Assembly: GCA_003210055.1 (NCBI GenBank)
Contig: QCNS01000005.1
Span: 1 to 64,000 of the forward strand
Source: SAR116 cluster bacterium AG-426-I14
GTDB taxonomy: Bacteria > Pseudomonadota > Alphaproteobacteria > Puniceispirillales > Marisalimonadaceae
Reading direction: 5' to 3'
DNA length: 64,000 bases
Below the pieces are notes generated by a model. That model saw only the letters and a list, made by a program, of their open reading frames with translations, was not told where the DNA came from and searched no databases. A program made the translations under genes and the position numbers. Positions within the stretch are counted from its first letter, which is position 1, and each line of letters begins with the position of its first letter. Shown piece by piece: positions 18,592-27,550 of this stretch.

Positions 18592-18886
18592 ATTTATTCA
18601 TCTGCTCAGGAGTTGCATCTTTTTGAAATTTATCTTTCCAGATTTTATGTGGCATTCCATAAATTATTTCTCTTGCATTTTCTTTGTCAATTTTTATACC
18701 TTTTTCTTCAGATGCTTCCATATACCAATTAGATAAGCAGTTTCTACAAAAACCACTTAGATTCATTAAATCTATATTTTGAACATCTGTTCTATTTTGA
18801 AGATGCGAGACTAATCTTTTAAAAACCATTGATTCTATTTCTAATTTTGTTTGATTTGTAAATACAGTATCATTCTCCATACCCAT
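18572..18886 (-). CDS. DUF1244 family protein
   Basis: A 104-residue protein matching my memory of DUF1244: a conserved NLSGFCRNCLSNWYMEASEEKGI segment (with a CxxC-like Cys pair) followed by ENAREIIYGMPHKIWKDKFQKDATPEQ. These are short soluble alphaproteobacterial and gammaproteobacterial proteins of unknown function. The first ATG follows GAGGAT closely; the second ATG two codons later (MENDTVF) has better spacing and may be the true start. It leads the pyrF-queF unit and is divergent from the MntR-like regulator. Confidence 0.85.
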   Translation of the reverse strand: MGMENDTVFTNQTKLEIESMVFKRLVSHLQNRTDVQNIDLMNLSGFCRNCLSNWYMEASEEKGIKIDKENAREIIYGMPHKIWKDKFQKDATPEQMNKFDEKHK

Positions 18887-18979
18887 ATCCTCTATAAAGT
18901 TAAATAAATATTGAAAATCAAGTTATATCATATTAGCTTAATCTTAGTTTGAAAAGAAAATTTAAAAATTATTTGCCTT

Positions 18980-19414
18980 ATGAAAGATAAGAATGATTTA
19001 AATTCATATAGATTTTCTCAAGTACGAAGTGCTAGAAATACAGAAATAGCTGAAGATTATACAGAAATGATTGCAGATCTTACAAAAGAAACTGGAGAAG
19101 CAAGAGTTGTTGATTTAGCAGACAGCTTTGGTGTTACAAGTCCAACTGTTAACAGTATTATCAGAAGACTGGTTAGAGAAGGTCTTGTTGAAAGTAAGCC
19201 ATACAGGTCAATTTTTTTGACTAAAAAAGGAAAGGATCTAGCTGTTTTCTGCAAACAAAGACATGATATCGTTTATAAATTTTTGCTATCAATAGGAATT
19301 AAAAAAGATATAGCAAAAAATGATGCAGAAGGTATTGAACATCATGTAAGTCCTGAAACTTTAGAAGTTTTTAAAAAACTCACAAAAAAATTAGAGAAAG
19401 AAAAACTATCTTAG
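18980..19414 (+). CDS. mntR: DtxR/MntR-family metal-dependent transcriptional regulator
   Basis: A 144-residue protein with the MntR layout. An N-terminal winged helix-turn-helix contains ARVVDLADSFGVTSPTVNSIIRRLVREGLVESKPYRSIFLTKKG. It is followed by the metal-binding and dimerisation helices with KQRHDIVYKFLLSIG and DAEGIEHHVSPETLEVF, where the Glu-His-His cluster matches the metal site. It should repress manganese uptake genes when Mn is bound. No mntH or mntABC is present in the window, so the target is elsewhere. Its 3' end overlaps the convergent GT39 gene by 9 bases. Confidence 0.83.
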   Translation: MKDKNDLNSYRFSQVRSARNTEIAEDYTEMIADLTKETGEARVVDLADSFGVTSPTVNSIIRRLVREGLVESKPYRSIFLTKKGKDLAVFCKQRHDIVYKFLLSIGIKKDIAKNDAEGIEHHVSPETLEVFKKLTKKLEKEKLS

Positions 19415-20893
19415 TACGCCTTTAAAAACATATAAAATACGATAAGTATTTTTGGAGTTTTTAAATTTTGATATTTTTAAAAGGTTAAAGCTTTCAAATT
19501 TATCTAAATATTTTCTATCAATACCTTTTTCTCTTGTGATTATTATTAATTTTTCTTTTGATTTAAAATCATTAATTTTAAACTTATAAAAATACTCATA
19601 ATGATTTTTTGGAATTACAGTGTCTGTTAAAAAATATGCCTTATTATAATAAACATTATTTTTTTGCATGTAATAATTAAATCTTGTTATTTCACTTCTT
19701 CTATTAAATATTACAGCAACAGGTCTTTCCTCGTTAATTAATCTAGTTAATTCTCTCGACTGAGTCTCAAAACCTCTAAGTTTTCTTAATGGATCGCTTT
19801 TTAGTTCAATAGGGTTTATATCTCCATATAAGGTTATTTTTATAACAAAAAGTGAAATTATTATATTTAAAAATATTCCTATGTTAATAATACTCCTTAA
19901 CACCTTATTTTTTTTCTCTGATATAAAGCCAGCAATTATTATACATGCAGCTGGATAGGCGGTTACAGCCCAATTAGCGTTGGCGGTTTTTAAAAATGCC
20001 TGTATTGTTAATCCAAAAACAATTGTTATTGAAAAAAAAGCTAGTATTGATAATTTTGCCTCTTTAAAAAAGAAACTCCAAACTGTAAAAATAAATATAA
20101 GAAAAGTTAAAGGCCCAAAAACAAAAAATTGAGACATCAAGAATATGAAAACTTCATTAAAATTCAAATTTATTTTTTCTAGGTCTGCGTTATAAATTAC
20201 ATGATTTATAGTTGAAAATTCATTCGCATAATTCCAATAAATATTTGGAAGTGAAAATAACAAAAATAATGTAAAAATTAAGACAAGATTATAAAATTTT
20301 AAAAACTTATTTCTGTCATAAACTAGCCAGAATATTATAAAAAATATTACAAAATATATCATTGCATATTTTGATAAAAATCCAAACCCAAGAAAAATTC
20401 CCAATAGAATTGTCCATATAAAGCTTTTTTCTTTGATTATATTTGTTAATGCCAATAAACTTAATGACCAAAAAAATAATAAAGGTGTATCCGTGGATAT
20501 AATGAAACTTCCTAAACCTGTTAATGGTAATGTACTCCAGATTAAAGCTGCAAATTTGCCTGCGTTATTTCCATAAATTTTTACACAAGTTATCCAGAGT
20601 ATAATTGAGATTAAAAAATGTAATATTGGAGAAAATAGTCTCACCGCAAGTTCTTCTGAACCAAAAACAAAAGTAGAGAATGAAATTAACCATGCAATTA
20701 ATGGAGGTTTAGAAAAATAACCAAACTTGAGATTTTGAGACCAATCCCAATATTGAGCTTCATCAACGGATAACTCTAAAGGTGAGATATGCAATACAAA
20801 TATTCTTGATATTGTCAAAAAAATCAATATTAAAACAATTGTTTTAGAATTTAAAAAAAAAGTATCAGATTTTTTTTGTTGAAAGAGCGCCAC
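19406..20893 (-). CDS. GT39-type integral membrane glycosyltransferase (ArnT/PMT-like)
   Basis: A 495-residue polytopic membrane protein with a GTG start. The first periplasmic loop has LELSVDEAQYWDWSQNLKFG followed by YFSKPPLIAWL, the acidic catalytic loop of the PMT/ArnT family. About ten further hydrophobic helices and a soluble C-terminal tail follow. Such enzymes use polyprenyl-phosphate sugars on the outer face of the inner membrane to modify lipid A, proteins or other lipids. The acceptor here is unknown. It stands alone, away from the glycan locus, with an upstream gap of ~139 bases shared with sufE. Confidence 0.83.
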   Translation of the reverse strand: MALFQQKKSDTFFLNSKTIVLILIFLTISRIFVLHISPLELSVDEAQYWDWSQNLKFGYFSKPPLIAWLISFSTFVFGSEELAVRLFSPILHFLISIILWITCVKIYGNNAGKFAALIWSTLPLTGLGSFIISTDTPLLFFWSLSLLALTNIIKEKSFIWTILLGIFLGFGFLSKYAMIYFVIFFIIFWLVYDRNKFLKFYNLVLIFTLFLLFSLPNIYWNYANEFSTINHVIYNADLEKINLNFNEVFIFLMSQFFVFGPLTFLIFIFTVWSFFFKEAKLSILAFFSITIVFGLTIQAFLKTANANWAVTAYPAACIIIAGFISEKKNKVLRSIINIGIFLNIIISLFVIKITLYGDINPIELKSDPLRKLRGFETQSRELTRLINEERPVAVIFNRRSEITRFNYYMQKNNVYYNKAYFLTDTVIPKNHYEYFYKFKINDFKSKEKLIIITREKGIDRKYLDKFESFNLLKISKFKNSKNTYRILYVFKGVLR

Positions 20894-21032
20894 TTAAGTC
20901 AACCTTTCTTGTGTTAATGATAGATGTTTTTTGACAAAAACACAATTTTAAATTACTTAACAAAAACCTTGATTATTTAAATTATTTAACTCATTTATAA
21001 CATTGTACATAATTTTCTAAAAAAGGTTTATT

Positions 21033-21437
21033 GTGGAAAAAATAGAACAAATCATTGAAGACTTTAATTTTTTTGATAATTGGGAAGATAAATATGAATA
21101 TCTTGTTGATATTGGAAGAAACTTACCTTCTTTAGATGAAGAAATGAAAAAAGATGAGTATAAATTAAAAGGTTGTCAGTCTACAGTTTATTTTTTAACA
21201 AAGGAAAACTCAAATGGAACATTAAAATTTGTAGCAGACAGTGATGCATTTATTGTCAGAGGGTTAATATCAATCTTGATTGATGTTTTTTCAGATAAAA
21301 CACCGAAAGAGATTTTAAATACTGATATTAATTTTTTAAATGAAATTGGATTGCAAAATCATTTATCACCAACTAGAAAAAATGGTTTGTCCTCTATGTT
21401 AGAAAAGATTAAACAGGAGGCATCCCTAAGAGTTTAA
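21033..21437 (+). CDS. sufE: SufE family cysteine desulfurase activator
   Basis: A 134-residue protein from a GTG start at 21033. The SufE signature is YLVDIGRNLPSLDEEMKKDE followed by KLKGCQSTVYF, with Cys48 the persulfide-accepting residue, and then DSDAFIVRGLISILIDVFS. It accepts sulfur from SufS and passes it to the SufBCD scaffold for Fe-S cluster assembly. The rest of the suf operon is not in the window. The gene is followed 4 bases later by a TrmH-type methylase and they are likely co-transcribed. A TTGACA hexamer at 20931 could be part of its promoter but no good -10 is evident. Confidence 0.9.
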   Translation: MEKIEQIIEDFNFFDNWEDKYEYLVDIGRNLPSLDEEMKKDEYKLKGCQSTVYFLTKENSNGTLKFVADSDAFIVRGLISILIDVFSDKTPKEILNTDINFLNEIGLQNHLSPTRKNGLSSMLEKIKQEASLRV

Positions 21438-21441
21438 AAAA

Positions 21442-22263
21442 ATGAAAGCAAATAAAATAGGAAAAACCCTATCAATCACAAGTTTTGAAAACCCTCTCAT
21501 TAAAAAAACAAACTTTTTGTCAAAAAAAAAATTTAGAGATATTCATAACCAATTTTTTGCAGAAGGTGAATTTTTTCTTAATGAAGCAATTAAAAGTAAA
21601 TGGAAGATACATTATGTTCTGTTTGATATTGCAAAGGAAACGACCCTTAAAAATAATAGAAATTTACAAAAACTACTTAACACTGGAACAAAGATCACAT
21701 TTGTAACTAGAGAAATTATAAAAAAGATTACAAAAAAAGATAATCCACAAGATTTTCTATTCGTAGTTGAAAGAAAAAAATTTAAATTACCAAAGAAAAA
21801 TATAAAAAAACAATTAAGTATAATATTAGAAAATTTAAGAGATCCTGGTAATTTAGGGACTATTTTTCGAACTATGGATTATTATGGGATTAAAAATTGT
21901 TTTTTAGTAGATAATTGTGTTGATCCTTATTCAAAAGAAGTTATTAGGTCAAGTATGGGCTCATTGTTTAATATTCAATTTTTAGCTATTTCAAAAAAGA
22001 GTTTAATTAAATGGATTGTAAACAATCAAATTAATTTGGTAGGAACATCGTTAACAGCTAAAAAAAGTCATTTAAATTATAAATGGGAGTTACCTACAGC
22101 TATAGTGTTTGGAAACGAAAAGGTAGGTTTGTCAGATTTTTTTCACACTAAATGTAAAAGTAATGTTAAAATTATGAACAGAGGAAGTTCTCAAAGTCTA
22201 AATGTTTCAGTAGCAAGCGGAATAATTATTCAAGAATTAATAAGGAAATTTCCTAATTATTAA
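21442..22263 (+). CDS. SpoU/TrmH family RNA 2'-O-methyltransferase
   Basis: A 273-residue SPOUT methylase. The N-terminal substrate-binding part includes NQFFAEGEFFLNEAIKS. The knotted catalytic domain has motif 1 ILENLRDPGNLGTIFRTMDYYG, motif 2 AIVFGNEKVGLSD and motif 3 SLNVSVASGIIIQEL. It should methylate ribose in rRNA or tRNA using SAM. Which nucleotide (RlmB-like 23S G2251, TrmH G18 or another) cannot be told. The 3' end overlaps the convergent pgi gene by 4 bases. Confidence 0.88.
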   Translation: MKANKIGKTLSITSFENPLIKKTNFLSKKKFRDIHNQFFAEGEFFLNEAIKSKWKIHYVLFDIAKETTLKNNRNLQKLLNTGTKITFVTREIIKKITKKDNPQDFLFVVERKKFKLPKKNIKKQLSIILENLRDPGNLGTIFRTMDYYGIKNCFLVDNCVDPYSKEVIRSSMGSLFNIQFLAISKKSLIKWIVNNQINLVGTSLTAKKSHLNYKWELPTAIVFGNEKVGLSDFFHTKCKSNVKIMNRGSSQSLNVSVASGIIIQELIRKFPNY

Positions 22264-23537
22264 GTAGCTCTATTGTTTTTTTTTAGTAAATTTTTACCTA
22301 GTTCAACTCCAAACTGATCAAAGGGATTTATTTTTGACAAAGAAGCTTCAATAATAGTCTTATATTCATACAAGCAAATTAATTTTCCAAGATTTTCTTC
22401 ATTCATTTTATTAAATAGCAAAAGATTAACAGATTTATCACCTTTAACAAATTTATGATTATTAGATTTAATATTTTTACTTGTTCCATTTTTAAAAGCT
22501 AAAAACTGTGAAAAGGCATTATATCTCAACAAATCAAAAGCTTGATTATCTAGTTCTTCGTCTAAATGATAATTTTTTGGATAAATTTCTTCAAAACATA
22601 TTAAATCTATAGATGTTTTAATACTTGACTGATGTAGGGATTGAAAAAATGAATGTTGAGCATCTGTTCCTACACATCCAAAAATATTAGATGATGGTGT
22701 ATTTATATTAACTAGGTCTTTATTTAGAGTTTTACCATTACTTTCCATGATTAATTGTTGTAAATATGATGGAAGTAGTTTTAACCTATCAGAATAGGGA
22801 ATTATGCAATGAGATTCTTGTTTCTTAAAATTTCTTGTATATTCGTTCCTAAAAGCTAAATGAAAAGACAAAGAAGTTTCTCTATTTTTAATTATTTGTA
22901 AATCAATTTTATTTCCTCCCTTTAAAAAATTCAGAAAAAATCTTTTACCAAATGCAACAGGAGTAGAAATGTTAGCAGCTGACCAAATCGAAAATCTACC
23001 ACCTATGGATTTGTCAAATGTAATAATGTTAGAAGGTAGAATGTTGTTTTTGATAGCGTTATTATAAATTGATGTAATAGCAAAAATTTTTGAATTGACG
23101 TTGTAGGTATTTAACTGGGAATTTAACCAAACTTTAACTCTTTTAAGATTTACCAATGTTTCTAAAGTATTAAATGACTTGGAAACAACAAAAATAAGAG
23201 TTGTTTTTGGATTTAAATTTTTTACCGTATAAGTAAGAGAATAGGGGTCTATGTTTGAGATAAAGTGCATATTAGGTCCACTTTTAAAGTCTTGAAATGC
23301 ATTATAAATAAGTTTTGGTCCTAAATTAGAACCACCTGTACCTATATGAATAATATCTGAAATTTTACCAAATTTGCCATTCCTAATCTGTTCTGAGAGT
23401 GTTAGCACATGTTTAATTTCTTTTGATATACTAGGTTTTAAAAATTTATTATTGAAATTTTCATTTTCAAAAAATCTAGAAGAAAAATGTAAAGATGGTC
23501 TTTTTTCAGTAAAATTGACTTTTTCACCATTCCACAT
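22260..23537 (-). CDS. pgi: Glucose-6-phosphate isomerase (main open frame; N-terminus displaced by a frameshift)
   Basis: The longest frame gives 425 residues beginning MWNGEKVNFTEKRPSLH. PGI hallmarks are IIHIGTGGSNLGP, FVVSKSFNTLETL, GGRFSIWSA and GCVGTDAQHSFFQSLHQS. It interconverts glucose-6-P and fructose-6-P. The apparent ATG has no ribosome-binding site, and the protein lacks the usual ~50 N-terminal residues. These lie upstream in another frame (see 23579-23680). In-frame codons before the ATG (SNSSSLYALNFLQD) also look coding and continue the family pattern. The gene is therefore either frameshifted in this sequence or needs ribosomal slippage. It is divergent from a GT2 gene. Confidence 0.88.
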   Translation of the reverse strand: MWNGEKVNFTEKRPSLHFSSRFFENENFNNKFLKPSISKEIKHVLTLSEQIRNGKFGKISDIIHIGTGGSNLGPKLIYNAFQDFKSGPNMHFISNIDPYSLTYTVKNLNPKTTLIFVVSKSFNTLETLVNLKRVKVWLNSQLNTYNVNSKIFAITSIYNNAIKNNILPSNIITFDKSIGGRFSIWSAANISTPVAFGKRFFLNFLKGGNKIDLQIIKNRETSLSFHLAFRNEYTRNFKKQESHCIIPYSDRLKLLPSYLQQLIMESNGKTLNKDLVNINTPSSNIFGCVGTDAQHSFFQSLHQSSIKTSIDLICFEEIYPKNYHLDEELDNQAFDLLRYNAFSQFLAFKNGTSKNIKSNNHKFVKGDKSVNLLLFNKMNEENLGKLICLYEYKTIIEASLSKINPFDQFGVELGKNLLKKNNRAT

Positions 23538-23578
23538 ATCTTGTAAAAAATTTAGAGCGTATAGAGATGAAGAATTAG

Positions 23579-23680
23579 AAAAATATTTTTTATATTTATT
23601 TGAGTATTACTTAATGTAGAATATAGAGAAATATCATCAAAAGAAGTAACAAGATTAGATTTTGGCAGTATAAATTTCAT
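23579..23680 (-). pseudogene. pgi: Displaced N-terminal segment of pgi (frameshift at a 5-A run)
   Basis: On the minus strand an ATG at 23680 opens MKFILPKSNLVTSFDD, continuing to NTQINIKNIF, then leaves frame at a five-T run (forward A run 23579-23583). Adding one T there joins it to SNSSSLYALNFLQDMWNGEK and gives a 473-residue PGI with a normal N-terminus. The most economical explanations are a one-base sequencing/assembly error, a recent inactivating mutation, or homopolymer slippage during transcription or translation. The ATG is 15 bases from the divergent GT2 start. Confidence 0.7.
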
Positions 23681-23701
23681 ATCAAAAGTTAAAAAATGTT
23701 T

Positions 23702-24496
23702 ATGGATATTTCAATAATTATCCCAGTATATCAAGCAAAAGATACTATAAAAAATACAATTAATTCTATACTAAAGCAGAACTTAAAATATATAAATCCA
23801 AAAATAGAGATAATATTATCTGTAGACGACCAAAAAGATTATAAAAAATATTTAAAATCAGAAAAAAAAAATATAAAAATCAGAATAATTAAGACAAAAA
23901 AAAATGGATCAGGACCTGGTTATGCTAGAAATGAAGCAATTAAAAATTGCAAAGGAAGATACGTTGGATTTTTAGATGCGGATGATGAATACTCAGATAA
24001 TTATATTCAAGAAATGTATAAAGTAGTTAAAAAAAAGCAAATAGTAATAGCGCCTACTCATATATTTAAAGATAATAAGAGGATTGGAGTTTACAGTGGA
24101 AAAAACAAAAATTTTCTGAGGATTGATGACGTAAGTAATAATCCATGTAGTTTTCATCCATTCTTAAATATTAAAAAGATAAAAAAATTTGAATTAAAAC
24201 CGAGTCAAGACATTTATAACTTATCTAATTTTCTAAATGAAAACTCAATAACAATAGTCAATACAGCGTATTACAAATTAAATATTAGAGAAAACAGTTA
24301 TACGGCAGTAAAACACTTTTCACACAATGTAAATCTTGCTTATAAATTTTATCAAATAAAAAGTATCAAGGATAAAAAATATAAGATAGCTAAACAATTT
24401 GCAAAAAGAAGAATAATAAACAAAAAATATTCAAAATGGAAAAATATAAGTACTAATAAAAGTAAACATTACTATGAATTTATTAAACATAAATAA
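23702..24496 (+). CDS. Glycosyltransferase, GT2 family
   Basis: A 264-residue GT-A protein. I prefer the ATG at 23702 (MDISIIIPVYQAKDTI); an ATG two codons earlier is also in frame. The core has LSVDDQKDYKKY and GYARNEAIKNCKGRYVGFLDADDEY, with the DXD motif in LDADDEY. The C-terminal ~80 residues are unusually rich in lysine and isoleucine with no recognised domain. It is not part of the main glycan locus; its neighbours are pgi (divergent) and a haloacid dehalogenase 11 bases downstream. Donor and acceptor are unknown. Confidence 0.78.
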   Translation: MDISIIIPVYQAKDTIKNTINSILKQNLKYINPKIEIILSVDDQKDYKKYLKSEKKNIKIRIIKTKKNGSGPGYARNEAIKNCKGRYVGFLDADDEYSDNYIQEMYKVVKKKQIVIAPTHIFKDNKRIGVYSGKNKNFLRIDDVSNNPCSFHPFLNIKKIKKFELKPSQDIYNLSNFLNENSITIVNTAYYKLNIRENSYTAVKHFSHNVNLAYKFYQIKSIKDKKYKIAKQFAKRRIINKKYSKWKNISTNKSKHYYEFIKHK

Positions 24497-24507
24497 AAGG
24501 AAATAAA

Positions 24508-25203
24508 ATGAATAAAGAAACAATACATGTATTTGATGCTTATGGTACTTTATTTGATATAGATTCTGCATGTAGAAATTTAGAAAAAGAATTAGGTAGT
24601 GACTGGAATAAACTTTCAACTATATGGAGGCAAAAGCAATTAGAATATAGTTGGTTAAGAAACTCGATGAATAAATATATCAGCTTCTGGGAGATAACTA
24701 AGAATGCACTGGATTATGCAATGAAAGTTTTAGAAATAAAAAATAAAAACATTAAAATTAAATTATTAGATTTATATTTTAAAATAGAAAGTTACAAAGA
24801 AGTATATAAGTTTCTAACAAAGTTAAAAAAATTAAATTATAAAACGTGTATTTTATCCAATGGAAGCTTGGACATGTTAAATGCTGCAATCAAAAATTCA
24901 AATCTCGAAAAAATAATAGATAAAGTAATATCAGTAGAAAAATGTAAAAGATTTAAACCTTCTAAAGAAGTTTACAAACTTATAATTGATGAATTTAATG
25001 TTAAAAAAGAAGAGGTAATTTTTTTTTCAAGTAATTCTTGGGATATACATGGTGCCTCAAACTTTGGACTAAAGACTGTATGGGTGAATCGGCAAAAAAA
25101 AACAGATGATTATTTACCAGGTATGGCAAATTACGAAGTAAGAAGCTTAGAACAATTTTACATCAATTATTCAAAGGAACAAAATTTACAATTAGAAATT
25201 TAA
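24508..25203 (+). CDS. L-2-haloacid dehalogenase (HAD type II)
   Basis: A 231-residue HAD protein. Compared from memory with the Pseudomonas sp. YL enzyme (catalytic set D10, T14, R41, S118, K151, Y157, S175, N177, D180), this protein has Asp10, Thr14, Arg41, Ser117, Lys150, Tyr156, Ser174, Asn176 and Asp179. The whole set is conserved with a one-residue offset. It should hydrolyse L-2-haloalkanoates to D-2-hydroxyacids through an ester on Asp10. The motif FFSSNSWDIHGA is diagnostic against phosphatase HADs. An AAGGA ribosome-binding site precedes the ATG. A kinase-like gene follows after 16 bases. Confidence 0.88.
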   Translation: MNKETIHVFDAYGTLFDIDSACRNLEKELGSDWNKLSTIWRQKQLEYSWLRNSMNKYISFWEITKNALDYAMKVLEIKNKNIKIKLLDLYFKIESYKEVYKFLTKLKKLNYKTCILSNGSLDMLNAAIKNSNLEKIIDKVISVEKCKRFKPSKEVYKLIIDEFNVKKEEVIFFSSNSWDIHGASNFGLKTVWVNRQKKTDDYLPGMANYEVRSLEQFYINYSKEQNLQLEI

Positions 25204-25219
25204 GTATAAAGCATAAAAC

Positions 25220-26257
25220 ATGGAAATAGAGCAACAAAAGGAGAATATTATAAAATGGATGTATAAAAAATTTCCAGAATTAGGTGGTTTGAAAGAATTT
25301 AAAAAATTTGATACTGGTCAATCTAATCCAACATATAAATTAAATTTTGAAAATAAAAAATTAGTTTTAAGGTCTCAACCAGAAGGTAAATTATTAAGAG
25401 GTGCACATAGAATTGATCGAGAATTTAGAGTAATGTCGTGTTTAAAGAATACAAAAATACCTGTACCTAATATGAAAACTTATTGTGAAGATCTAAATAT
25501 TATTGGTAGAGATTTTTACATTATGGAATTTGTGGATGGTATACAAGAAGTTGATCCAATTTTAACAAAAATACCAAGTAATAAAAAAAAACAATTATAT
25601 TATAACAAATTAGACATACTGATTAATTTAGGGCAATTAAATTTAAAACAATTAAATTTACATGACTACGGTAAGCAAGAAAAATACATGGAAAGACAAT
25701 TAAATTTGTGGATTAATCAATACAAAATGTCAGAGACAAAAACTATAAATTCCATGGAATTTTTGATAGAAAAACTAGTAAAACATTTGCCAAATATTTT
25801 TGATAAATTACCAGTTATTCTTTGTCATGGAGATTTCAGAATAGATAATATGATTTTAGACAAAAAAGATAAAAATAAAGTCATAGCTTTAATTGACTGG
25901 GAATTATCAACCCTAGGTATTCCATTTATAGACTTATCTTACTGGTGTTTAATGTTAAGATTTAGTAATACCTGGGCAATTAAAGGGTTAGGAGATTTAA
26001 ATAAAAATAAAATTTTAGAAAATTTTCCTTCTGAAAAAAATTTATTTGAAAAATATTCAAATATTCTTGGGTTTGATATTCAAAGACATTGGAATTATTT
26101 ACTTGGATTTAATTGTTTTAGATTTGCTAGTATACTTCAAGGCATAGCAAAACGAGTTTTGGATGGAAATAATGCTGGAAATAATGCCATTGAGGTAGGA
26201 GAACTTGCAGAACCGGTGGCAAATATGGGAGAATTATTAATCAAGGATTATATTTAA
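25220..26257 (+). CDS. Phosphotransferase family protein (APH/ACAD10-ACAD11 kinase-domain type)
   Basis: A 345-residue aminoglycoside-phosphotransferase-fold protein. It has SNPTYKLNFENKKLVLRSQP (nucleotide loop with the conserved lysine region), the catalytic loop VILCHGDFRIDNMILD (HGDxxxxN) and metal-binding VIALIDWELSTLG. The order and the YIMEFVDGIQEVDP segment resemble the kinase domain of ACAD10/ACAD11, which phosphorylates 4-hydroxyacyl-CoAs in fatty-acid breakdown. In bacteria such proteins lie near acyl-CoA dehydrogenases and crotonases; a crotonase and acyl-CoA genes are downstream here. Antibiotic resistance is unlikely. Its 3' end overlaps the convergent MFS gene by 17 bases. Confidence 0.8.
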   Translation: MEIEQQKENIIKWMYKKFPELGGLKEFKKFDTGQSNPTYKLNFENKKLVLRSQPEGKLLRGAHRIDREFRVMSCLKNTKIPVPNMKTYCEDLNIIGRDFYIMEFVDGIQEVDPILTKIPSNKKKQLYYNKLDILINLGQLNLKQLNLHDYGKQEKYMERQLNLWINQYKMSETKTINSMEFLIEKLVKHLPNIFDKLPVILCHGDFRIDNMILDKKDKNKVIALIDWELSTLGIPFIDLSYWCLMLRFSNTWAIKGLGDLNKNKILENFPSEKNLFEKYSNILGFDIQRHWNYLLGFNCFRFASILQGIAKRVLDGNNAGNNAIEVGELAEPVANMGELLIKDYI

Positions 26258-27410
26258 GAAACTTAAATCTTTTTGGACTTAACATCAAAAAAGAACCAAA
26301 AAAAAGAGTAAAGGCAGAGACATTCATAGCAATATTGAATGAACCAGTTTTATCTGAAATAAAACCTGCCAAGTAGGGGCCAATGATTTGACCAATACTA
26401 AAGCACGAAGTCAAGATTGCTGTGGAAACGATAAAAGAACCATTGAAACGTTTTTGTCCTTCTAGCAAACACATGGAAGTAATAGGTACAAATGTTATAC
26501 CAAAAAGAATACAAGAAATTATTATTCCAAAAATAGTGTTATAATATCCAGAAATTAAAATACCTCCTCCCATTATGGAACAAGATAAAAATAACGAAAT
26601 ATCGTTTCCTATTTTTTCGCCAAACCAATTCCAAAAAAATACAGAAGGTATTCCAAATAAACCAACCACTAACCAAACATAAGGTTCTGTTATTTCAAGA
26701 TTAGGAGTTGTTCTTGCCATTGTTGAAATAAAGGTACCAAAACCAACATAACCAAATCCATATAAGCAATAACTAACAGATATAAATGTAAATCCAATTT
26801 TACTTTTATGAACTTTGGAAATACTAATATTTGATAATTTTTTTTCATGAGGGATAAATTTGAAAATTTGAAAAGATAATAATACAGAAAGTATCCCAAT
26901 AGCTATCCATAACTCAGACCAGTTAAAATTATAAGTTCCCAATAAAGAAACCAATAATGACGAAAGAACCATTCCAAGACCTACTCCAGAAAAATGAGCT
27001 GTACTTAAAAAAATTTTACCTAACTCTTGAATATGAGGTAGTATAATAGATGTACCTAAAATGAGTACAAAAGCACTAAAAACACCATGAATAAACCTTA
27101 ATAAAATAAAAAGATTAAGAGTCTGTACCAATCCCATCAAAAAAAATGTAAAAACACAAATTATTATTGAGAATAAAAACAAGTTTCTGATTTTATTTGG
27201 GAAAATTGGTAATATTGGAATTAGAGAACCCAAGAGATATCCAAAAAAATTTGATGATGCTATTAGACCTCCTTGTGTTTTAGTTAATTCAAGTTCTTCT
27301 AGCATAAAAGGTAGAATCGGGGTGTAAGAAAACCTTCCAATACCAATCGCAATAGTCAAAGAAATAATACCAGTCAATACAAGTGAGAAAATTTTATTAT
27401 TATTTATCAT
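26241..27410 (-). CDS. MFS transporter, YbfB/YjiJ family
   Basis: A 389-residue membrane protein with about 12 helices. The first helix carries IGIGRFSYTPILPFMLEEL, the conserved GxGRFxYTPILP segment of the YbfB/YjiJ group of MFS carriers. TQGGLIASSNFFGYLLGSL follows. The loop motif is modified (IPILPIFPNKIRN), as usual in this group. Function of the family is poorly known. The gene is divergent from the crotonase (140 bases, no obvious motif) and convergent with the kinase-like gene. The substrate is unknown. Confidence 0.82.
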   Translation of the reverse strand: MINNNKIFSLVLTGIISLTIAIGIGRFSYTPILPFMLEELELTKTQGGLIASSNFFGYLLGSLIPILPIFPNKIRNLFLFSIIICVFTFFLMGLVQTLNLFILLRFIHGVFSAFVLILGTSIILPHIQELGKIFLSTAHFSGVGLGMVLSSLLVSLLGTYNFNWSELWIAIGILSVLLSFQIFKFIPHEKKLSNISISKVHKSKIGFTFISVSYCLYGFGYVGFGTFISTMARTTPNLEITEPYVWLVVGLFGIPSVFFWNWFGEKIGNDISLFLSCSIMGGGILISGYYNTIFGIIISCILFGITFVPITSMCLLEGQKRFNGSFIVSTAILTSCFSIGQIIGPYLAGFISDKTGSFNIAMNVSAFTLFFGSFLMLSPKRFKFLKYNP

Positions 27411-27550
27411 TATGTTTTAAATGTTAAATTTATTTTGATAAGATTATAATTTTAAATTGTACAAGTAAGATGTTAAAATATTAATTAAAATGTGAGTATT
27501 ATAATAACTAAATTTAGATATAACAAATAAACTATTAAATAAGGTGAAAT

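Noticed and set aside
20931-20960. TTGACA promoter ahead of sufE.
   Set aside because: The -35 hexamer is perfect, but the sequence 16-18 bases later has no convincing -10, so it is mentioned only in the sufE entry.
25634-25707. Three near copies of CAATTAAATTT within the kinase-like gene, two forming a 15-base tandem unit.
   Set aside because: They encode QLNLK/QLNLH/QLNLW-like segments in frame and are explained by AT-rich codon use; not a CRISPR or regulatory repeat.
25220-26257. Aminoglycoside resistance gene.
   Set aside because: The kinase fold is shared, but the sequence pattern and the acyl-CoA neighbours fit the ACAD10/11-type kinase group.
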